From the NCBI RefSeq assembly GCF_019801605.1, contig NZ_JAHVIT010000005.1:113323-177322 (forward strand): 64,000 bases of DNA, in the 5' to 3' direction. Source of the DNA: Maritimibacter alkaliphilus. Lineage in GTDB: Bacteria; Pseudomonadota; Alphaproteobacteria; Rhodobacterales; Rhodobacteraceae. The translations under genes were made by a program, and so were the position numbers. The notes beneath the pieces are model-generated. The model was given only the letters and a program-made list of their open reading frames with translations, did not search any database and was not told the origin of the DNA. Below, one piece after another: positions 18,843 through 28,280 of the stretch (position 1 is the first letter of the stretch; the number at the start of each line of letters is the position of its first letter).

Positions 18843-18862
18843 CTTATCCAGAGGATAACCAC
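18843..18862 (+). promoter_or_regulatory. Possible RNA thermometer at the hsp20 start
   Basis: TTATCC (18844-18849) pairs with GGATAA (18853-18858) around AGA. The ribosome-binding site AGAGGA lies in the loop and 3' arm, five to seven bases before the ATG. A second small hairpin (TCCCTTCGGGA) lies 25 bases upstream. Small heat-shock genes of alphaproteobacteria are often controlled by ROSE-type thermometers that hide the ribosome-binding site. The fold here is short and only suggestive. Confidence 0.45.
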
Positions 18863-19327
18863 ATGCGTAACTTCGACTTTGCCCCGCTCTATCGCGCCAC
18901 CGTCGGCTTCGACCAGATCGCCGACATGATGGACCGGGTCCTGACCAACGACGTCGCTCAGCCGAGCTACCCGCCCTACAACATTGAGAAAACCGCAGAC
19001 AACGGCTACCGCATCACGCTCGCCGTCGCCGGTTTCTCGGACGAAGACCTCTCGGTCGAGGTCAAGGAAAAGATGCTGGTGATCGCCGCCAAGAAGGCCG
19101 ATGACGACAGCCAGCGCACCTACCTGCACCGGGGTATCGCCACCCGCGCCTTCGAACGGCGCTTCCATCTGGCCGACCACATGCGCGTGACGGGGGCGAC
19201 CCATGCCAACGGCATGCTGCATATCGACCTCCTGCGCGAAGTCCCCGAGGCGCTGAAACCGCGCCGCATCGAGATCGCCTCCGGCGATACGGTCGAGGCC
19301 AAGGCGCTTGAGAACGCCGAGGCATAA
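18863..19327 (+). CDS. Small heat-shock protein (Hsp20/IbpA type)
   Basis: The 154-residue product has an alpha-crystallin domain: YNIEKTADNGYRITLAVAGF, then LSVEVKEKMLVIAAKK, then GIATRAFERRFHLADHMRV and ANGMLHIDLLREVPE. This layout, with the N-terminal FAPLYRATVGFDQIADM, is that of IbpA/HspH-like holdases of alphaproteobacteria, which bind unfolding proteins in the cytoplasm. The ribosome-binding site may be hidden in a hairpin. The gene stands alone between a zinc-ribbon gene and a strong terminator. Confidence 0.95.
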   Translation: MRNFDFAPLYRATVGFDQIADMMDRVLTNDVAQPSYPPYNIEKTADNGYRITLAVAGFSDEDLSVEVKEKMLVIAAKKADDDSQRTYLHRGIATRAFERRFHLADHMRVTGATHANGMLHIDLLREVPEALKPRRIEIASGDTVEAKALENAEA

Positions 19328-19360
19328 GGCTTCAGACCCCAAGACCCCTCGTATCTCAGT

Positions 19361-19389
19361 GGGCGCGGCTTCGGCCGCGCCCTTTTTTT
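19361..19389 (+). terminator. Rho-independent terminator after hsp20
   Basis: GGGCGCGGC pairs with GCCGCGCCC around TTCG and is followed by seven Ts. It is the clearest terminator in the window. The remaining 240 bases up to the TetR gene hold no gene; the last 90 are relatively AT-rich and probably carry its promoter. Confidence 0.95.
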
Positions 19390-19631
19390 GTGCGTGTCCC
19401 AGAGTCTGATCCAGGTTCTGATCCGCAGCCCCATCGGGGGTCCGACTCGCCGCCATGACGCACCGCAGCGCGCACGCAGACGCCGCCGGATCGCTGCAAA
19501 GCAGCATAAGCCCGCCGAAAATCGCTGGATCGGCCGCGCCCCCTGACAAAAAAGGGCGAAATTCGGCCAATCGGCACGGGATCGCCAGAAATAGTCATGC
19601 ATTCATGCGGCACCGTACGTAGAGTAACGTC

Positions 19632-20165
19632 ATGAGTCGCAAACAACGCCTTTCCCCCGACGACTGGCTGAAAGCCGGTCTTGATGCCCTCGCCGCGGCA
19701 GGGCCCGAGGCGTTGAAGGCCGAGGCGCTCGCCCGTGGCCTCGACACCACCAAGGGCTCGTTCTACTGGCATTTCCCGGACGTGCCCGCCTATCGCAAGG
19801 CCCTGCTCGATTTCTGGGGCGACAGCGCCGGTGCCGCACTCGAAGACCCCGAGGACAAGACCGAGGCGGTCGGCCAGTTGCACAAGCTGATGCAGGACGG
19901 GTTCTCCGACAGCCTGCCGGCCGAGGCCGCGATGCGGGCCTGGGCCCGGACCGAGCCCACCGCCGCCGCGACGCTGGCCGAAATCGACGCCCGCCGCCTC
20001 ACCCACCTCGAGAAGCTGCTGCGCCAGATCGGCGTCACCAATCCCGAGATCGCGCGCATTCTCTACGCGGCGCAGATCGGCAGCACCCAGTTGCCGGTCG
20101 CGGACACGAAGAAGACCGCCTCCGCCATGGGCACCCTCGTGGACCTCGTGCTGGCGCTCAGATGA
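19632..20165 (+). CDS. TetR/AcrR family transcriptional regulator
   Basis: The 177-residue product has an N-terminal TetR helix-turn-helix: DDWLKAGLDALAAAGPEAL, then ALARGLDTTKGSFYWHFPDV, where TTKGSFYWHF is the recognition helix. The C-terminal part is a ligand-binding region that cannot be assigned a ligand. Its stop overlaps the next ATG, so it is co-transcribed with the META-domain gene, which it may regulate along with itself. Confidence 0.93.
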   Translation: MSRKQRLSPDDWLKAGLDALAAAGPEALKAEALARGLDTTKGSFYWHFPDVPAYRKALLDFWGDSAGAALEDPEDKTEAVGQLHKLMQDGFSDSLPAEAAMRAWARTEPTAAATLAEIDARRLTHLEKLLRQIGVTNPEIARILYAAQIGSTQLPVADTKKTASAMGTLVDLVLALR

Positions 20166-20551
20166 AACTGCTGACCCCGGCGCTTCTCGCGCTTCTCAGC
20201 ACCTGCGCGACCTCCGGCCCCGAACTCGCCGATCCCAGCCGCACGTGGCACCTCGAGACGCTGAACGGCGCGCCCTTCACCTCCCGCGCGACGCTGGTGC
20301 TGGACGAGGCCCGGTTCTCGGGCCGCGCGCCCTGCAACAGCTACTTCGGCGGCGGGAGCGGGACCTACCCCGCCTTCAGCTCGACGCAGATCGGCGCCAC
20401 CCGCATGGCCTGCCCCGATCTGGCCGAGGAGGATGCCTACCTCAAGGCCCTCGGCGCGGCGAACCAGGCCCGGATGGACGATGGCAGGCTGATCCTGACC
20501 GGCCCAGACGATCACGAGCTTGTCTTCGCCGAAGGCGCCCCCGCGGACTGA
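20162..20551 (+). CDS. META/HslJ-domain lipoprotein
   Basis: The 129-residue product has a short signal with a lipobox-like end (LLSTC), suggesting attachment to a membrane on the periplasmic side. The META domain is seen as WHLETLNGAPF, RAPCNSYFGG and IGATRMACPDLAEEDAYLKAL, as in HslJ. HslJ-like proteins are linked to heat and novobiocin tolerance in other bacteria; the exact role is unknown. It is translationally coupled to the TetR gene (ATGA overlap) and convergent with recO. Confidence 0.85.
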   Translation: MKLLTPALLALLSTCATSGPELADPSRTWHLETLNGAPFTSRATLVLDEARFSGRAPCNSYFGGGSGTYPAFSSTQIGATRMACPDLAEEDAYLKALGAANQARMDDGRLILTGPDDHELVFAEGAPAD

Positions 20552-20553
20552 CC

Positions 20554-21291
20554 TCACCCGGCAGAGAGCCTGCGGGTAAAGAGGTCGAGGTACCGCGCCC
20601 GCGCCTCCGGCAACGGCTTGCGCCCCAGTTCCGGCGCCAGGTGCTCGCTCAGGAAATGCCCCGTCACCCGCAGCGCCTGCGCGATCTCCGCATCCGGCGC
20701 ATCGCCCCGCCCGGCGAGGCAGTCGGGCAGCGGCAGCAGCCGGTCCGCCCATTCCCCCGCGCCGGCCTTCGACACCGCCCGCCCGGTACGCGGCGAGACA
20801 TAGACCAGCCCCTCCGTCGCGCCCGTCACCGCACAGCGCGTCAGGTCGAGGCCAAAGCCCATCTCCTCCAGCAGCGCCAGTTCCCATTGCAGGTAGGCCA
20901 GCGGCCAGACCTCGCCATGCTCCAGCAGGTCCAGCAGGCGTTCCGTGCGCAGGTAGAGCGGCCCGTGGACCTCGCGCTCGGGCAGGCAGAAGGATAGCAG
21001 CGCCGTCACGGTGTTCAGCCCGGCCAGGGCCATCCGGTCGCCCATGATCACCCCCGCGCGGGAGCGCACGGGCTCCACCGTGAAGGCGCCCATATGCTCC
21101 TCCAGCCGGGCTTTCCACGTGATGTCGAGCTGTGCGCCCGGCTGCAACACCGGCGCGATCCGGCGCGAGCCCCCGCCCCGCACCACGCCCACGTGGCGGC
21201 CATGCCCGGGCGTGAAGACCTCGGCGATCGCCGCGGATTCCCCGTGCCGCCGGACCGAGAGCAGGATACCTTCGTCGCGCCATTCCATCAT
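20554..21291 (-). CDS. recO: DNA repair protein RecO
   Basis: RecO helps load RecA at gaps in the RecFOR pathway. The 245-residue product begins with an OB-fold domain ([24 protein letters not shown], then [10 protein letters not shown]) and has the typical central segment [38 protein letters not shown], ending in ARARYLDLF. The Cys-zinc motif seen in some RecO proteins is reduced to one Cys (TRCAVTG). Two adjacent ATGs (21291, 21288) are possible starts. It is divergent from serB. Confidence 0.92.
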   Translation of the reverse strand: MMEWRDEGILLSVRRHGESAAIAEVFTPGHGRHVGVVRGGGSRRIAPVLQPGAQLDITWKARLEEHMGAFTVEPVRSRAGVIMGDRMALAGLNTVTALLSFCLPEREVHGPLYLRTERLLDLLEHGEVWPLAYLQWELALLEEMGFGLDLTRCAVTGATEGLVYVSPRTGRAVSKAGAGEWADRLLPLPDCLAGRGDAPDAEIAQALRVTGHFLSEHLAPELGRKPLPEARARYLDLFTRRLSAG

Positions 21292-21393
21292 GGCGCCATG
21301 AGGAGCGCCTCGGCCCGCGATTTGCAAGGGGCAACCCCTTCCCATGGCGCGCGCCCCGTGCTTTATCCCCCCGCAACAGACCGGAGGATTTCC

Positions 21394-22269
21394 ATGTACG
21401 TCGTGACCCTCACCAGCGATCCCGCGGCCCCCGCCCTCGACGGCGCCGCCGTCAGCGCCCTGCGCAATGCCTGGGGCGGCGGCGATATCCGCTGGCTCGC
21501 CACCGGCGAGGCGGCCGAGTTCCCGCTGCCCGCCGTGCCGGACACCTTCCGTCAGGCCTGGGACGACTTCCAGAAGATGCGGATCGACCTCAACCTGCAG
21601 CCCGCCGAGGGCCGCCGGAAGAAGATGCTGCTGGCCGACATGGACAGCACGATGATCCGGCAGGAATGCATCGACGAACTGGCCGACGAGGCCGGGGTCG
21701 GCGACCGGGTGAAGGAGATCACCGCCCGCGCCATGAACGGCGAACTGGACTTCGAAGGCGCCCTGATCGAACGAGTCGGCCTGCTCAAGGGCCTGCCCGA
21801 AAGCGTCATCGGCAAGGTCCTGGCCGAGCGGATCGAGCTGATGCCCGGCGGCCCGGCGCTGGTCGCCACCATGAAGGCCCAGGGCGGCTATGCGGCGCTG
21901 GTCTCCGGCGGCTTCACCGCCTTCACGGCGCAGGTCGCCGCCCTCGTCGGCTTCGACGAGAACCGCGCCAACACGCTCCTCGTCTCCGAGGGCACGCTGA
22001 CCGGCGAGGTCGGCCGCCCGATCCTCGGCCGTGCCGCCAAGGTCGAGGCGCTGGAACAGATCACTGCCCGTCTCGGCCTGAGCGAGGCCGAGGTGATGGC
22101 CGTCGGCGACGGTGCCAACGACCTCGGCATGCTGACCCGCGCGGGCGCCGGCGTCGCGCTGCACGCCAAGCCCTCGGTCGCCGCGGAATGCGAGCTGCGG
22201 ATCAACTTCGGCGACCTGACCGCGCTGCTCTACCTGCAGGGCTACGCCCGCGAGGACTTCGCCGCCTGA
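21394..22269 (+). CDS. serB: Phosphoserine phosphatase SerB
   Basis: SerB catalyses the last step of serine synthesis. The 291-residue product has the HAD motifs [20 protein letters not shown] (motif I with the nucleophile Asp), [10 protein letters not shown] (motif II) and [23 protein letters not shown] (motif III). The N-terminal 80 residues are the short regulatory-like domain found in alphaproteobacterial SerB. The ATG at 21394 follows CCGGAGGATT. Confidence 0.96.
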   Translation: MYVVTLTSDPAAPALDGAAVSALRNAWGGGDIRWLATGEAAEFPLPAVPDTFRQAWDDFQKMRIDLNLQPAEGRRKKMLLADMDSTMIRQECIDELADEAGVGDRVKEITARAMNGELDFEGALIERVGLLKGLPESVIGKVLAERIELMPGGPALVATMKAQGGYAALVSGGFTAFTAQVAALVGFDENRANTLLVSEGTLTGEVGRPILGRAAKVEALEQITARLGLSEAEVMAVGDGANDLGMLTRAGAGVALHAKPSVAAECELRINFGDLTALLYLQGYAREDFAA

Positions 22270-22356
22270 GGCTTCGGGAGCAGCGGCAGCTCAAAACCAC
22301 GCCTCGGCGGCTACGGCCTTAATTCGGGTCCTTGTTCGGGCACTGAGCGCGCATGA

Positions 22357-22380
22357 GCCCGGCCGCTTCACCGGCCGGGC
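22357..22380 (+). promoter_or_regulatory. GC hairpin between serB and gspD
   Basis: GCCCGGCCG pairs with CGGCCGGGC around a six-base loop. There is no T-run behind it, so it may be a weak serB terminator or part of the gspD leader. Confidence 0.4.
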
Positions 22381-22483
22381 ACGAGAAAAGACTGCCAATA
22401 AGGCAGCGTACCGGCTATGCTCGCGCACAACAGGCATTAAGAACTGGCAAATGGCACAGGCATCCGCCGGGCAGGGACACGCC

Positions 22484-24448
22484 ATGACATCACTTTCAAT
22501 CGCACGGACGCTGCGCGCCGTCTCGACATTCGCATTTCTGGCTCTGGGCGTCCTTGCGGGAACGATGCAGGGCACTCCGGCGCAGGCACAGGTCAGCGTC
22601 AATCTACGCGACGCCGACATCCGCAGCTTCGTCGAGATCGTCTCGGAAGCCACTGGGCAACGGTTCGTGATCGACCCCGGCGTGCGCGGCACCGTCACGG
22701 TGCTCGCCCCCGGCGAGATGACCCCGCAGGAGCTCTACGAGGTGTTCCTGTCCGTTCTGGAAGTCAACCGTCTCACCGTCGTCGAAGGCGGTGCCGTTGA
22801 TCGCATCGTGCCCATGAACACTGCCCGTGAGCTTGGTACCGGTGGCGGGGCGGCAGAGCGCGCAGACGGCGACTTTGAAACCCGCGTGATCCCCGTGCGC
22901 AATGCCCCGGTGCAGAGCATCGTCGAGGTGGTGCGCCCCCTGCTCCCGCCCGAGGCGGTCCTGAGCCCCGTTCCGGGGTCCCGGCTGCTGGTGCTCTCGG
23001 ACCGTGGCCAGAATTTCCGTCGCATTTCCGCGCTGATCGAACAGCTCGATCAAGCGCAGGCCCCGCCGATCCAGATGATCCGCCTGCGGAACGCGAACGC
23101 GGCCGAGGTTATGCAAGTGATCGAAAGCATGAACGTGCTGCCGGAAGGGTCGAGCATTTCGGCCGACCGGCGTTCGAACGCGCTGGTGGTTTCTGCGCCC
23201 GATGATGTGCGTGAACGCGTCCGTATTCTGGCAGCACGCCTCGACACGCAGTCCAACAACGTCGTCAGCCGGGCAGTGGCTCTGAACTACGCGGACGCGC
23301 CAACGCTGGCGACGGTCGTGTTGCAGGCCATTCAGGCCGATGGCGCGGCCAACAGCACACCCGCACGGATCGTGCCCGAGCCCCAGACCAACTCCTTGCT
23401 GGTGTCGGCCCCTCAGGAACAGATGGGCGATATCCTGAACATGATCGCCTACCTTGATCAGCGCCCCCGACAGGTTCTGGTCGAAGCCGTGATCTTCGAA
23501 ATGTCGATCAGCAGCTATTCCGACCTCGCGGTGCAATGGGGCGGGATCCTGAACAATGCCGCTGTCGGCGGCGCGACCTTCAACATCGGGACCCGGCCCA
23601 GCCTGACGAGCCTCGTGTCTTCCGTGCTAAACGGCGATGTCGCGGACCCCGGTTCTGGCGGGTTCGTCGGCGGACTGGCCGGGGACCAGAACGACGGCGT
23701 CGCGGGCCTGCTCACGGCGATTGCCTCCCAGCAGTCGACGCGCCTGCTCTCGACCCCCTCGATCATGACCCTGAACAATCAGGAAGCCGAGATCGTGGTG
23801 GCGCAGAACGTGCCCTTCGTCACGGGGTCCTACTCCACGGTGAGCGACAGCGCCGTCGAAAATCCGTTCCAGACAATCGAGCGACAGGATGTGGGTCTGA
23901 CCCTGAACGTAACGCCGCAGATCAACGCCGATCGGACGGTGAAGATGACCATCGCGCAGGAGGTCTCGAACCTGACATCGTCGCAAAGTTCGGCCGGGGG
24001 CGAAATCACCGCCAAGCGCGCCCTGACCACGACCGTTCTGGTGCAGGACGGCAATGTGATCATGCTGGGCGGGCTGCTCGAAAACGGCAGTGGCAGCACC
24101 AACCAACGGGTGCCGGGCCTGTCGCGTCTGCCGCTCGTCGGAGGCCTCTTCCGCGGAAAATCGACCGACTCCGATCAACGGGTGCTACTGGTTCTGCTGC
24201 GTCCGCAGGTCGTGAGCTCGGAGCAGGAAGGGCAGCGCGTCTCGCGGCAGATCGCGGCCAAGGCCCGCGAGGCGAGTGCCGCAATCGCCCCCCTGCCCGA
24301 TACGCGTTTTCCGGCCTCGTCGAGCCCGGCGCTGCCATTCAACGGCGCCGATCTGAACCAGCCCTTCGATGCGGGCTTCGTGGATGATCTCGCCCAGACC
24401 GCAGACTATCCCCCCCTGCCGAGCCGCCTGCGCTTCAGCGGCAACTGA
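22484..24448 (+). CDS. gspD: Type II secretion secretin GspD
   Basis: GspD forms the outer-membrane channel of the type II system. After a signal peptide (ending AQA) come the N0 domain (VNLRDADIRSFVEIVSEATG), repeated N1-N3 KH-like domains (VIPVRNAPVQSIVEVVRPLL, IQMIRLRNANAAEVMQVIES, ALNYADAPTLATVVLQAI), and the secretin domain, ending in VPGLSRLPLVGGLFRG and LLVLLRPQVV. It is 654 residues from the ATG at 22484; an ATG at 22451 is also possible. A C-terminal tail of about 65 residues after the secretin domain could bind a pilotin. It heads gspD-E-F. Confidence 0.95.
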   Translation: MTSLSIARTLRAVSTFAFLALGVLAGTMQGTPAQAQVSVNLRDADIRSFVEIVSEATGQRFVIDPGVRGTVTVLAPGEMTPQELYEVFLSVLEVNRLTVVEGGAVDRIVPMNTARELGTGGGAAERADGDFETRVIPVRNAPVQSIVEVVRPLLPPEAVLSPVPGSRLLVLSDRGQNFRRISALIEQLDQAQAPPIQMIRLRNANAAEVMQVIESMNVLPEGSSISADRRSNALVVSAPDDVRERVRILAARLDTQSNNVVSRAVALNYADAPTLATVVLQAIQADGAANSTPARIVPEPQTNSLLVSAPQEQMGDILNMIAYLDQRPRQVLVEAVIFEMSISSYSDLAVQWGGILNNAAVGGATFNIGTRPSLTSLVSSVLNGDVADPGSGGFVGGLAGDQNDGVAGLLTAIASQQSTRLLSTPSIMTLNNQEAEIVVAQNVPFVTGSYSTVSDSAVENPFQTIERQDVGLTLNVTPQINADRTVKMTIAQEVSNLTSSQSSAGGEITAKRALTTTVLVQDGNVIMLGGLLENGSGSTNQRVPGLSRLPLVGGLFRGKSTDSDQRVLLVLLRPQVVSSEQEGQRVSRQIAAKAREASAAIAPLPDTRFPASSSPALPFNGADLNQPFDAGFVDDLAQTADYPPLPSRLRFSGN

Positions 24449-24463
24449 CCCCAGGCCCCCGGC

Positions 24464-25927
24464 ATGTCGGATACGCTGCTGCCTTTCGCCTTTGCCCGGG
24501 ACAACCAGGTTGCCCTCGACGGCCCGCGGCTGATCCTCGGACCCGCCGCCACCACGCTGGGACTGCGTGAAGCACAGCGCCGTCTCGGCGCCTCGGAACC
24601 GCCGCAGGTGACCGAGATGGACCAGCGCGGGTTCGAGGCGACACTGGCACGTCTCTACCAGGACGCCCACGCGGAGGCGGCCGAAGCGACGACCCAAGAG
24701 GTCTTCTTCGATCTCGAAGACGATGGTGCGCAAGCGCGACAGCGTGAGCTGCTCGAAGAACCCTCGGAGGCCCCGGTGATCCAGCTGGTGAACCGCCTGT
24801 TGCGCCGGGCCGTCGTCAGCGGCGCATCGGACCTGCATGTGGAGCCACACGAAAAGGGTCTTCGTGTGCGCATGCGCGTCGATGGCTTCCTGCATCCGGT
24901 CATGGACCGCCCCGACATCCCCGTGCGCCGCGTGGTCTCGCGGCTCAAGGTCATGGCAGGCCTCGACATCGCCGAAACCCGTCTGCCACAGGACGGACGG
25001 ATCGCATTGTCCCTCGGCGGGCGGATGATCGACACGCGCGTGTCCTCGCTGCCGGGCCACTACGGCGAAAGGATCGTGCTGCGTATTCTGGATCGCTCTG
25101 CCGGGTTGATGCCCCTGAACCAGCTGGGCCTGTCAGACCGCCAGCAGGCCCTGCTGGAGCGTATGTCCGCCCTGCCGAACGGGATCATTCTGGCCACCGG
25201 ACCGACCGGGGCGGGAAAGACGACGACGCTTTATTCTCTGCTGCAACTGGCCGATCACGGAAGCCGCAACATCGTCACGGTCGAAGACCCGATCGAATAT
25301 GATCTGCCCGGCGTGTCCCAGAGCCAGATCAACGCAGACATCGGCATGACCTTTGCCGCCGGGCTGCGGGCCACGCTGCGGCAGGACCCGGATGTCATCC
25401 TTGTCGGGGAAATCCGCGATGGGGAAACCGCATCGGTCGCGGCTCAGGCCGCGCTGACCGGGCATCTCGTGTTCTCCTCGCTCCACGCCAACAGTTCGAT
25501 CGGGGCGGTGGTCCGGTTGCGCGACCTTGGCCTCGACAATTTCCTGATCGCGGCCAGCCTGCGCGGCGTGATCGCGCAGCGCCTGTTGCGCCGGCTGTGC
25601 CCCGACTGCGCGCAGCCCACTGCACCCTCCGACAGCGAAGCCGCCCTGTTCCGGCGCCACGGCCTGACCGCGCCTGGCACGCTCTACCGGGCCACCGGCT
25701 GCGAGGCCTGCAATGGCAGTGGCTACTCGGGCCGTCTGGGGATCTTCGAAATGGCGGAGATCTCGGAGGAGATACGGATTGCCATCGATGCGGGCGCCAA
25801 CGAGACCGAATTGCGCGGCATGGCTCTCGGCGCCAGTGAAAGCCTGATCGGACAGGGGTTGCTGGCCGTCTCCCATGGCCAGACCAGCCTGACGGAAGCC
25901 CTGCGGGTCGTGGGCGACGTGGCATGA
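24464..25927 (+). CDS. gspE: Type II secretion ATPase GspE
   Basis: GspE powers pseudopilus assembly from the cytoplasmic face. The 487-residue product has an N1E-like N-terminal region, then the core: ASDLHVEPHEKGLRVRMRVDG, Walker A GPTGAGKTTTL, the Asp box, Walker B ILVGEIRDGETA, the His box and a zinc motif of CPDC ... CEAC (about 385-430). All catalytic elements appear intact. The start codon lies 15 bases after the gspD stop, and its stop overlaps the gspF start. Confidence 0.96.
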   Translation: MSDTLLPFAFARDNQVALDGPRLILGPAATTLGLREAQRRLGASEPPQVTEMDQRGFEATLARLYQDAHAEAAEATTQEVFFDLEDDGAQARQRELLEEPSEAPVIQLVNRLLRRAVVSGASDLHVEPHEKGLRVRMRVDGFLHPVMDRPDIPVRRVVSRLKVMAGLDIAETRLPQDGRIALSLGGRMIDTRVSSLPGHYGERIVLRILDRSAGLMPLNQLGLSDRQQALLERMSALPNGIILATGPTGAGKTTTLYSLLQLADHGSRNIVTVEDPIEYDLPGVSQSQINADIGMTFAAGLRATLRQDPDVILVGEIRDGETASVAAQAALTGHLVFSSLHANSSIGAVVRLRDLGLDNFLIAASLRGVIAQRLLRRLCPDCAQPTAPSDSEAALFRRHGLTAPGTLYRATGCEACNGSGYSGRLGIFEMAEISEEIRIAIDAGANETELRGMALGASESLIGQGLLAVSHGQTSLTEALRVVGDVA

Positions 25928-27144
25928 AAGCCTACGGCTATATCGCCTACACCCGATCCGGCAAGCGCCGCACCGGAACTGTCGTGGCCGAGAGCGAAAC
26001 GGACGCCGCCGCGCAACTGGCCCGGCAGGACCTCTTTGCCTCAGAGATCACCGCCAGAGCGTCGGCCCGCGCCCAGACAGGGACCGGTAAGCTGCGCGCC
26101 AAGCGGCACCGGCTGAACCGGGACTTGCAGGCCGTCTTCACGCGCCAGATGGCCGTGATGCTCACCGCCGAACTGCCCGTGGAAGAGGCGCTGGAGGCCG
26201 TTCGCAGCGGCGGCCACCCCGCGCTGGACACGGTGGCGGCCCAGACCCGGGCCGGCCTGCTGGAAGGCTCCAGCCTGACCACGGCCTTGCGGCAGTCCGG
26301 CGGCGGCTTCCCCTCCTATTACTTTGCAGCCCTTCAGGCGGGCGAGTCGGCCGGCGATCTGTCCGGTGTGTTCGGCGAACTGGCCGACCATCTTGAACAG
26401 CGCGAAAGTGACCGTGCCCAGATTTCTGCGGCCCTGATCTATCCTGCGTTCGTTGCGGCCGTCGCGCTTCTGGTCTGCGGCATCCTCATGACCAGCGTCG
26501 CCCCCGAGATCGTCGGCATATTCGAGATGTCGGGTCGTCCGATCCCACCGTTGACCGCCCATGTTCTGGCGCTCACGGATTGGATCGTCGCGTGGAAATG
26601 GCCGCTTCTGGCTGCCGTGGCAGCCATCACCGCACTCATGGGTCTGGCAGCACGTATTCCGTCCTGGCGCGACCGTCGCGACCGGGTGTTGCTGCGGCTG
26701 CCGCTGATCGGTCGGCTGATGTCGCTCGCCGCGGCTGTGCAGTACCTGCGCACACTCGCGCTGGTCCTCGGCAGCCGACATGCCGTTCTGGACGCGGTCG
26801 AAACCGCGGTTGACGTTCTCGACGTTGCCCGATTTCGCGATCAGGGTATCGCCGCGGCAGAGGCCGTGCGCCACGGTGAGCCCCTGTCGGCCGCGCTGCA
26901 ACGCCTCAGCTTCCTTCCGCCCGTGGCGCGGCAGCTTGTCATGGCCGGCGAACGCTCGGTCCGGCTGGCCCGAATGACCGACCGGGCCGCAACCCTTGTC
27001 GAACATCGTCTATCGACAGAACGCAAACGGATCGCCACCCTGCTGGAGCCCATCTTGATGATTGCCGTTGGCGGGGTCGTCCTGCTGATCGTGCTGGCAG
27101 TGCTCCTGCCGATCTTCGATCTTCAGGCAGTCGTCGCGCCCTGA
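25924..27144 (+). CDS. gspF: Type II secretion inner-membrane platform GspF
   Basis: The 406-residue protein has the two four-helix GspF repeats, the first containing LQAVFTRQMAVMLTAELPVEEALEAV and GESAGDLSGVFGELADHLEQ. Three transmembrane helices lie at about 170-195, 220-240 and 375-400. It forms the inner-membrane platform contacting GspE. The ATG overlaps the gspE stop (ATGA). The gene converges on the short gspC only 12 bases away, with no clear terminator between. Confidence 0.95.
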   Translation: MKAYGYIAYTRSGKRRTGTVVAESETDAAAQLARQDLFASEITARASARAQTGTGKLRAKRHRLNRDLQAVFTRQMAVMLTAELPVEEALEAVRSGGHPALDTVAAQTRAGLLEGSSLTTALRQSGGGFPSYYFAALQAGESAGDLSGVFGELADHLEQRESDRAQISAALIYPAFVAAVALLVCGILMTSVAPEIVGIFEMSGRPIPPLTAHVLALTDWIVAWKWPLLAAVAAITALMGLAARIPSWRDRRDRVLLRLPLIGRLMSLAAAVQYLRTLALVLGSRHAVLDAVETAVDVLDVARFRDQGIAAAEAVRHGEPLSAALQRLSFLPPVARQLVMAGERSVRLARMTDRAATLVEHRLSTERKRIATLLEPILMIAVGGVVLLIVLAVLLPIFDLQAVVAP

Positions 27145-27156
27145 CCGACGCGGCCG

Positions 27157-27630
27157 TCAGTCCGGGAAGCCCAGCAATTCGGCCTCGCCTCCCTGCCGCG
27201 ACACCCAGACCCCGGCCTCATCGACGCGCACTACGTCTACACCCTCGGCGAGGGATTGCCCCGGACGCAGAAGGATTTCGCCCGTCGGATGAGAGACCAT
27301 GGCCCATGTGCTGTCGCCACTGCGCACCACGCCCCGCAAGCTATAGCCGAGCGACGTGAGGGGAGGTTGAGGCTGCGCAGGCGGCTGCGGTTCCTCGCGC
27401 GGCGCAGCGGGCTCTGGCGGGGAGGGTGCAGGCGGCTGCGGCTCGCCGAAAAGCGCGGGCCAGCGGCGGGGCGGCGCAGAGGCCGCAGAGGGCCGAGGCT
27501 CGGCCGTGGTCGCAAGGATTTCGGCCCCGACGAGGTCCGCGTCCTGCTGGAGTTCCTCCCACAGCATGTGCCCGGACCATGCGGCAGCGGCCAGAGCCAC
27601 ACCAAGGAGCGCAAAAGCCACAAGTCGCAT
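27157..27630 (-). CDS. gspC: Short GspC-like type II secretion protein (HR domain only)
   Basis: The 157-residue product has one transmembrane helix (about residues 3-20), a proline-rich periplasmic linker, and a homology-region domain at the end: LGYSLRGVVRSGDSTWAMVS, then PGQSLAEGVDVVRVDEAGVWV. This is the part of GspC that contacts the secretin N0 domain. There is no PDZ or coiled-coil domain after it, unlike enterobacterial GspC. The ATG at 27630 follows AGGAAATCGAC. It runs opposite to gspDEF, whereas gspC normally heads the operon. Confidence 0.85.
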   Translation of the reverse strand: MRLVAFALLGVALAAAAWSGHMLWEELQQDADLVGAEILATTAEPRPSAASAPPRRWPALFGEPQPPAPSPPEPAAPREEPQPPAQPQPPLTSLGYSLRGVVRSGDSTWAMVSHPTGEILLRPGQSLAEGVDVVRVDEAGVWVSRQGGEAELLGFPD

Positions 27631-27744
27631 GTCGATTTCCTGCCACGCTGCGCGATTTATCCCCGCCAAGGACACCTGCCCGGCCCCGGCACGATAGACG
27701 CTTGCCCCGGCGAATGGTACCCTGTGGGCAATAAACAGGTCAGA

Positions 27745-28266
27745 ATGGACCCCGAAATGCAGGCGAGATTACCCCGGATCGGGTTGCTTTTGGCAGCCGC
27801 AATGGCCTTGGGCAGCTGCGAAAGCCCCGCTGTCAGCCAGTCCAACTTCGAAACCCGTTATTTCGCCGCCCGCGGCGCACTAGAAGATGGCAGCTACGCA
27901 CGAGCCAGCCGCGCCTACAGCAGCCTCGTGCCGACCTCCGGGCCGCTCGCGGTTCGGATCAAGCTGGAACTCGCGCACAGCGAACTGCGACGCGGGGCCT
28001 TCGCCGAGGCGGCCGCTATCGCAGGCGAAGTCGCGCAGGCCACCAACGGCACCTCACGCAGTGCTGCCCTCGCCGTACGGGGCACCGCACTGCATGAACT
28101 CGCTGTTGCACAACTCTCCGATGGAGACGCGGCGGCGGCCAAGACCTCGCTTCAGTCCGCTCACGCGGCACTGGACGAACAACTCAAGAATGACCCGGAC
28201 CTCGATCCACTGGGGGCCATGGCCGGACGGCGCGCCATGATCGCCGCACGCCTCGCGCGGCTCTGA
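27745..28266 (+). CDS. TPR-like lipoprotein in the secretion locus
   Basis: The 173-residue product has a lipoprotein signal (LLLAAAMALGSC) followed by alpha-helical repeats resembling tetratricopeptides: FAARGALEDGSYARASRAYS, AHSELRRGAFAEAAAIAGEV, ALHELAVAQLSDGDAAAAKT. It sits alone on the plus strand between gspC and gspM, both on the minus strand. TPR lipoproteins such as PilF/PilW act as pilotins that place secretins in the outer membrane, so this may be the missing pilotin for GspD. That role is inferred from class and position only. Confidence 0.75.
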   Translation: MDPEMQARLPRIGLLLAAAMALGSCESPAVSQSNFETRYFAARGALEDGSYARASRAYSSLVPTSGPLAVRIKLELAHSELRRGAFAEAAAIAGEVAQATNGTSRSAALAVRGTALHELAVAQLSDGDAAAAKTSLQSAHAALDEQLKNDPDLDPLGAMAGRRAMIAARLARL

Positions 28267-28280
28267 CGCGCGGCGTGACA

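Noticed and set aside
20063..21376. A 437-codon minus-strand frame across recO
   Set aside because: recO itself, in another frame, has the OB-fold and family motifs; this frame is Gly/Arg/Ala-rich.
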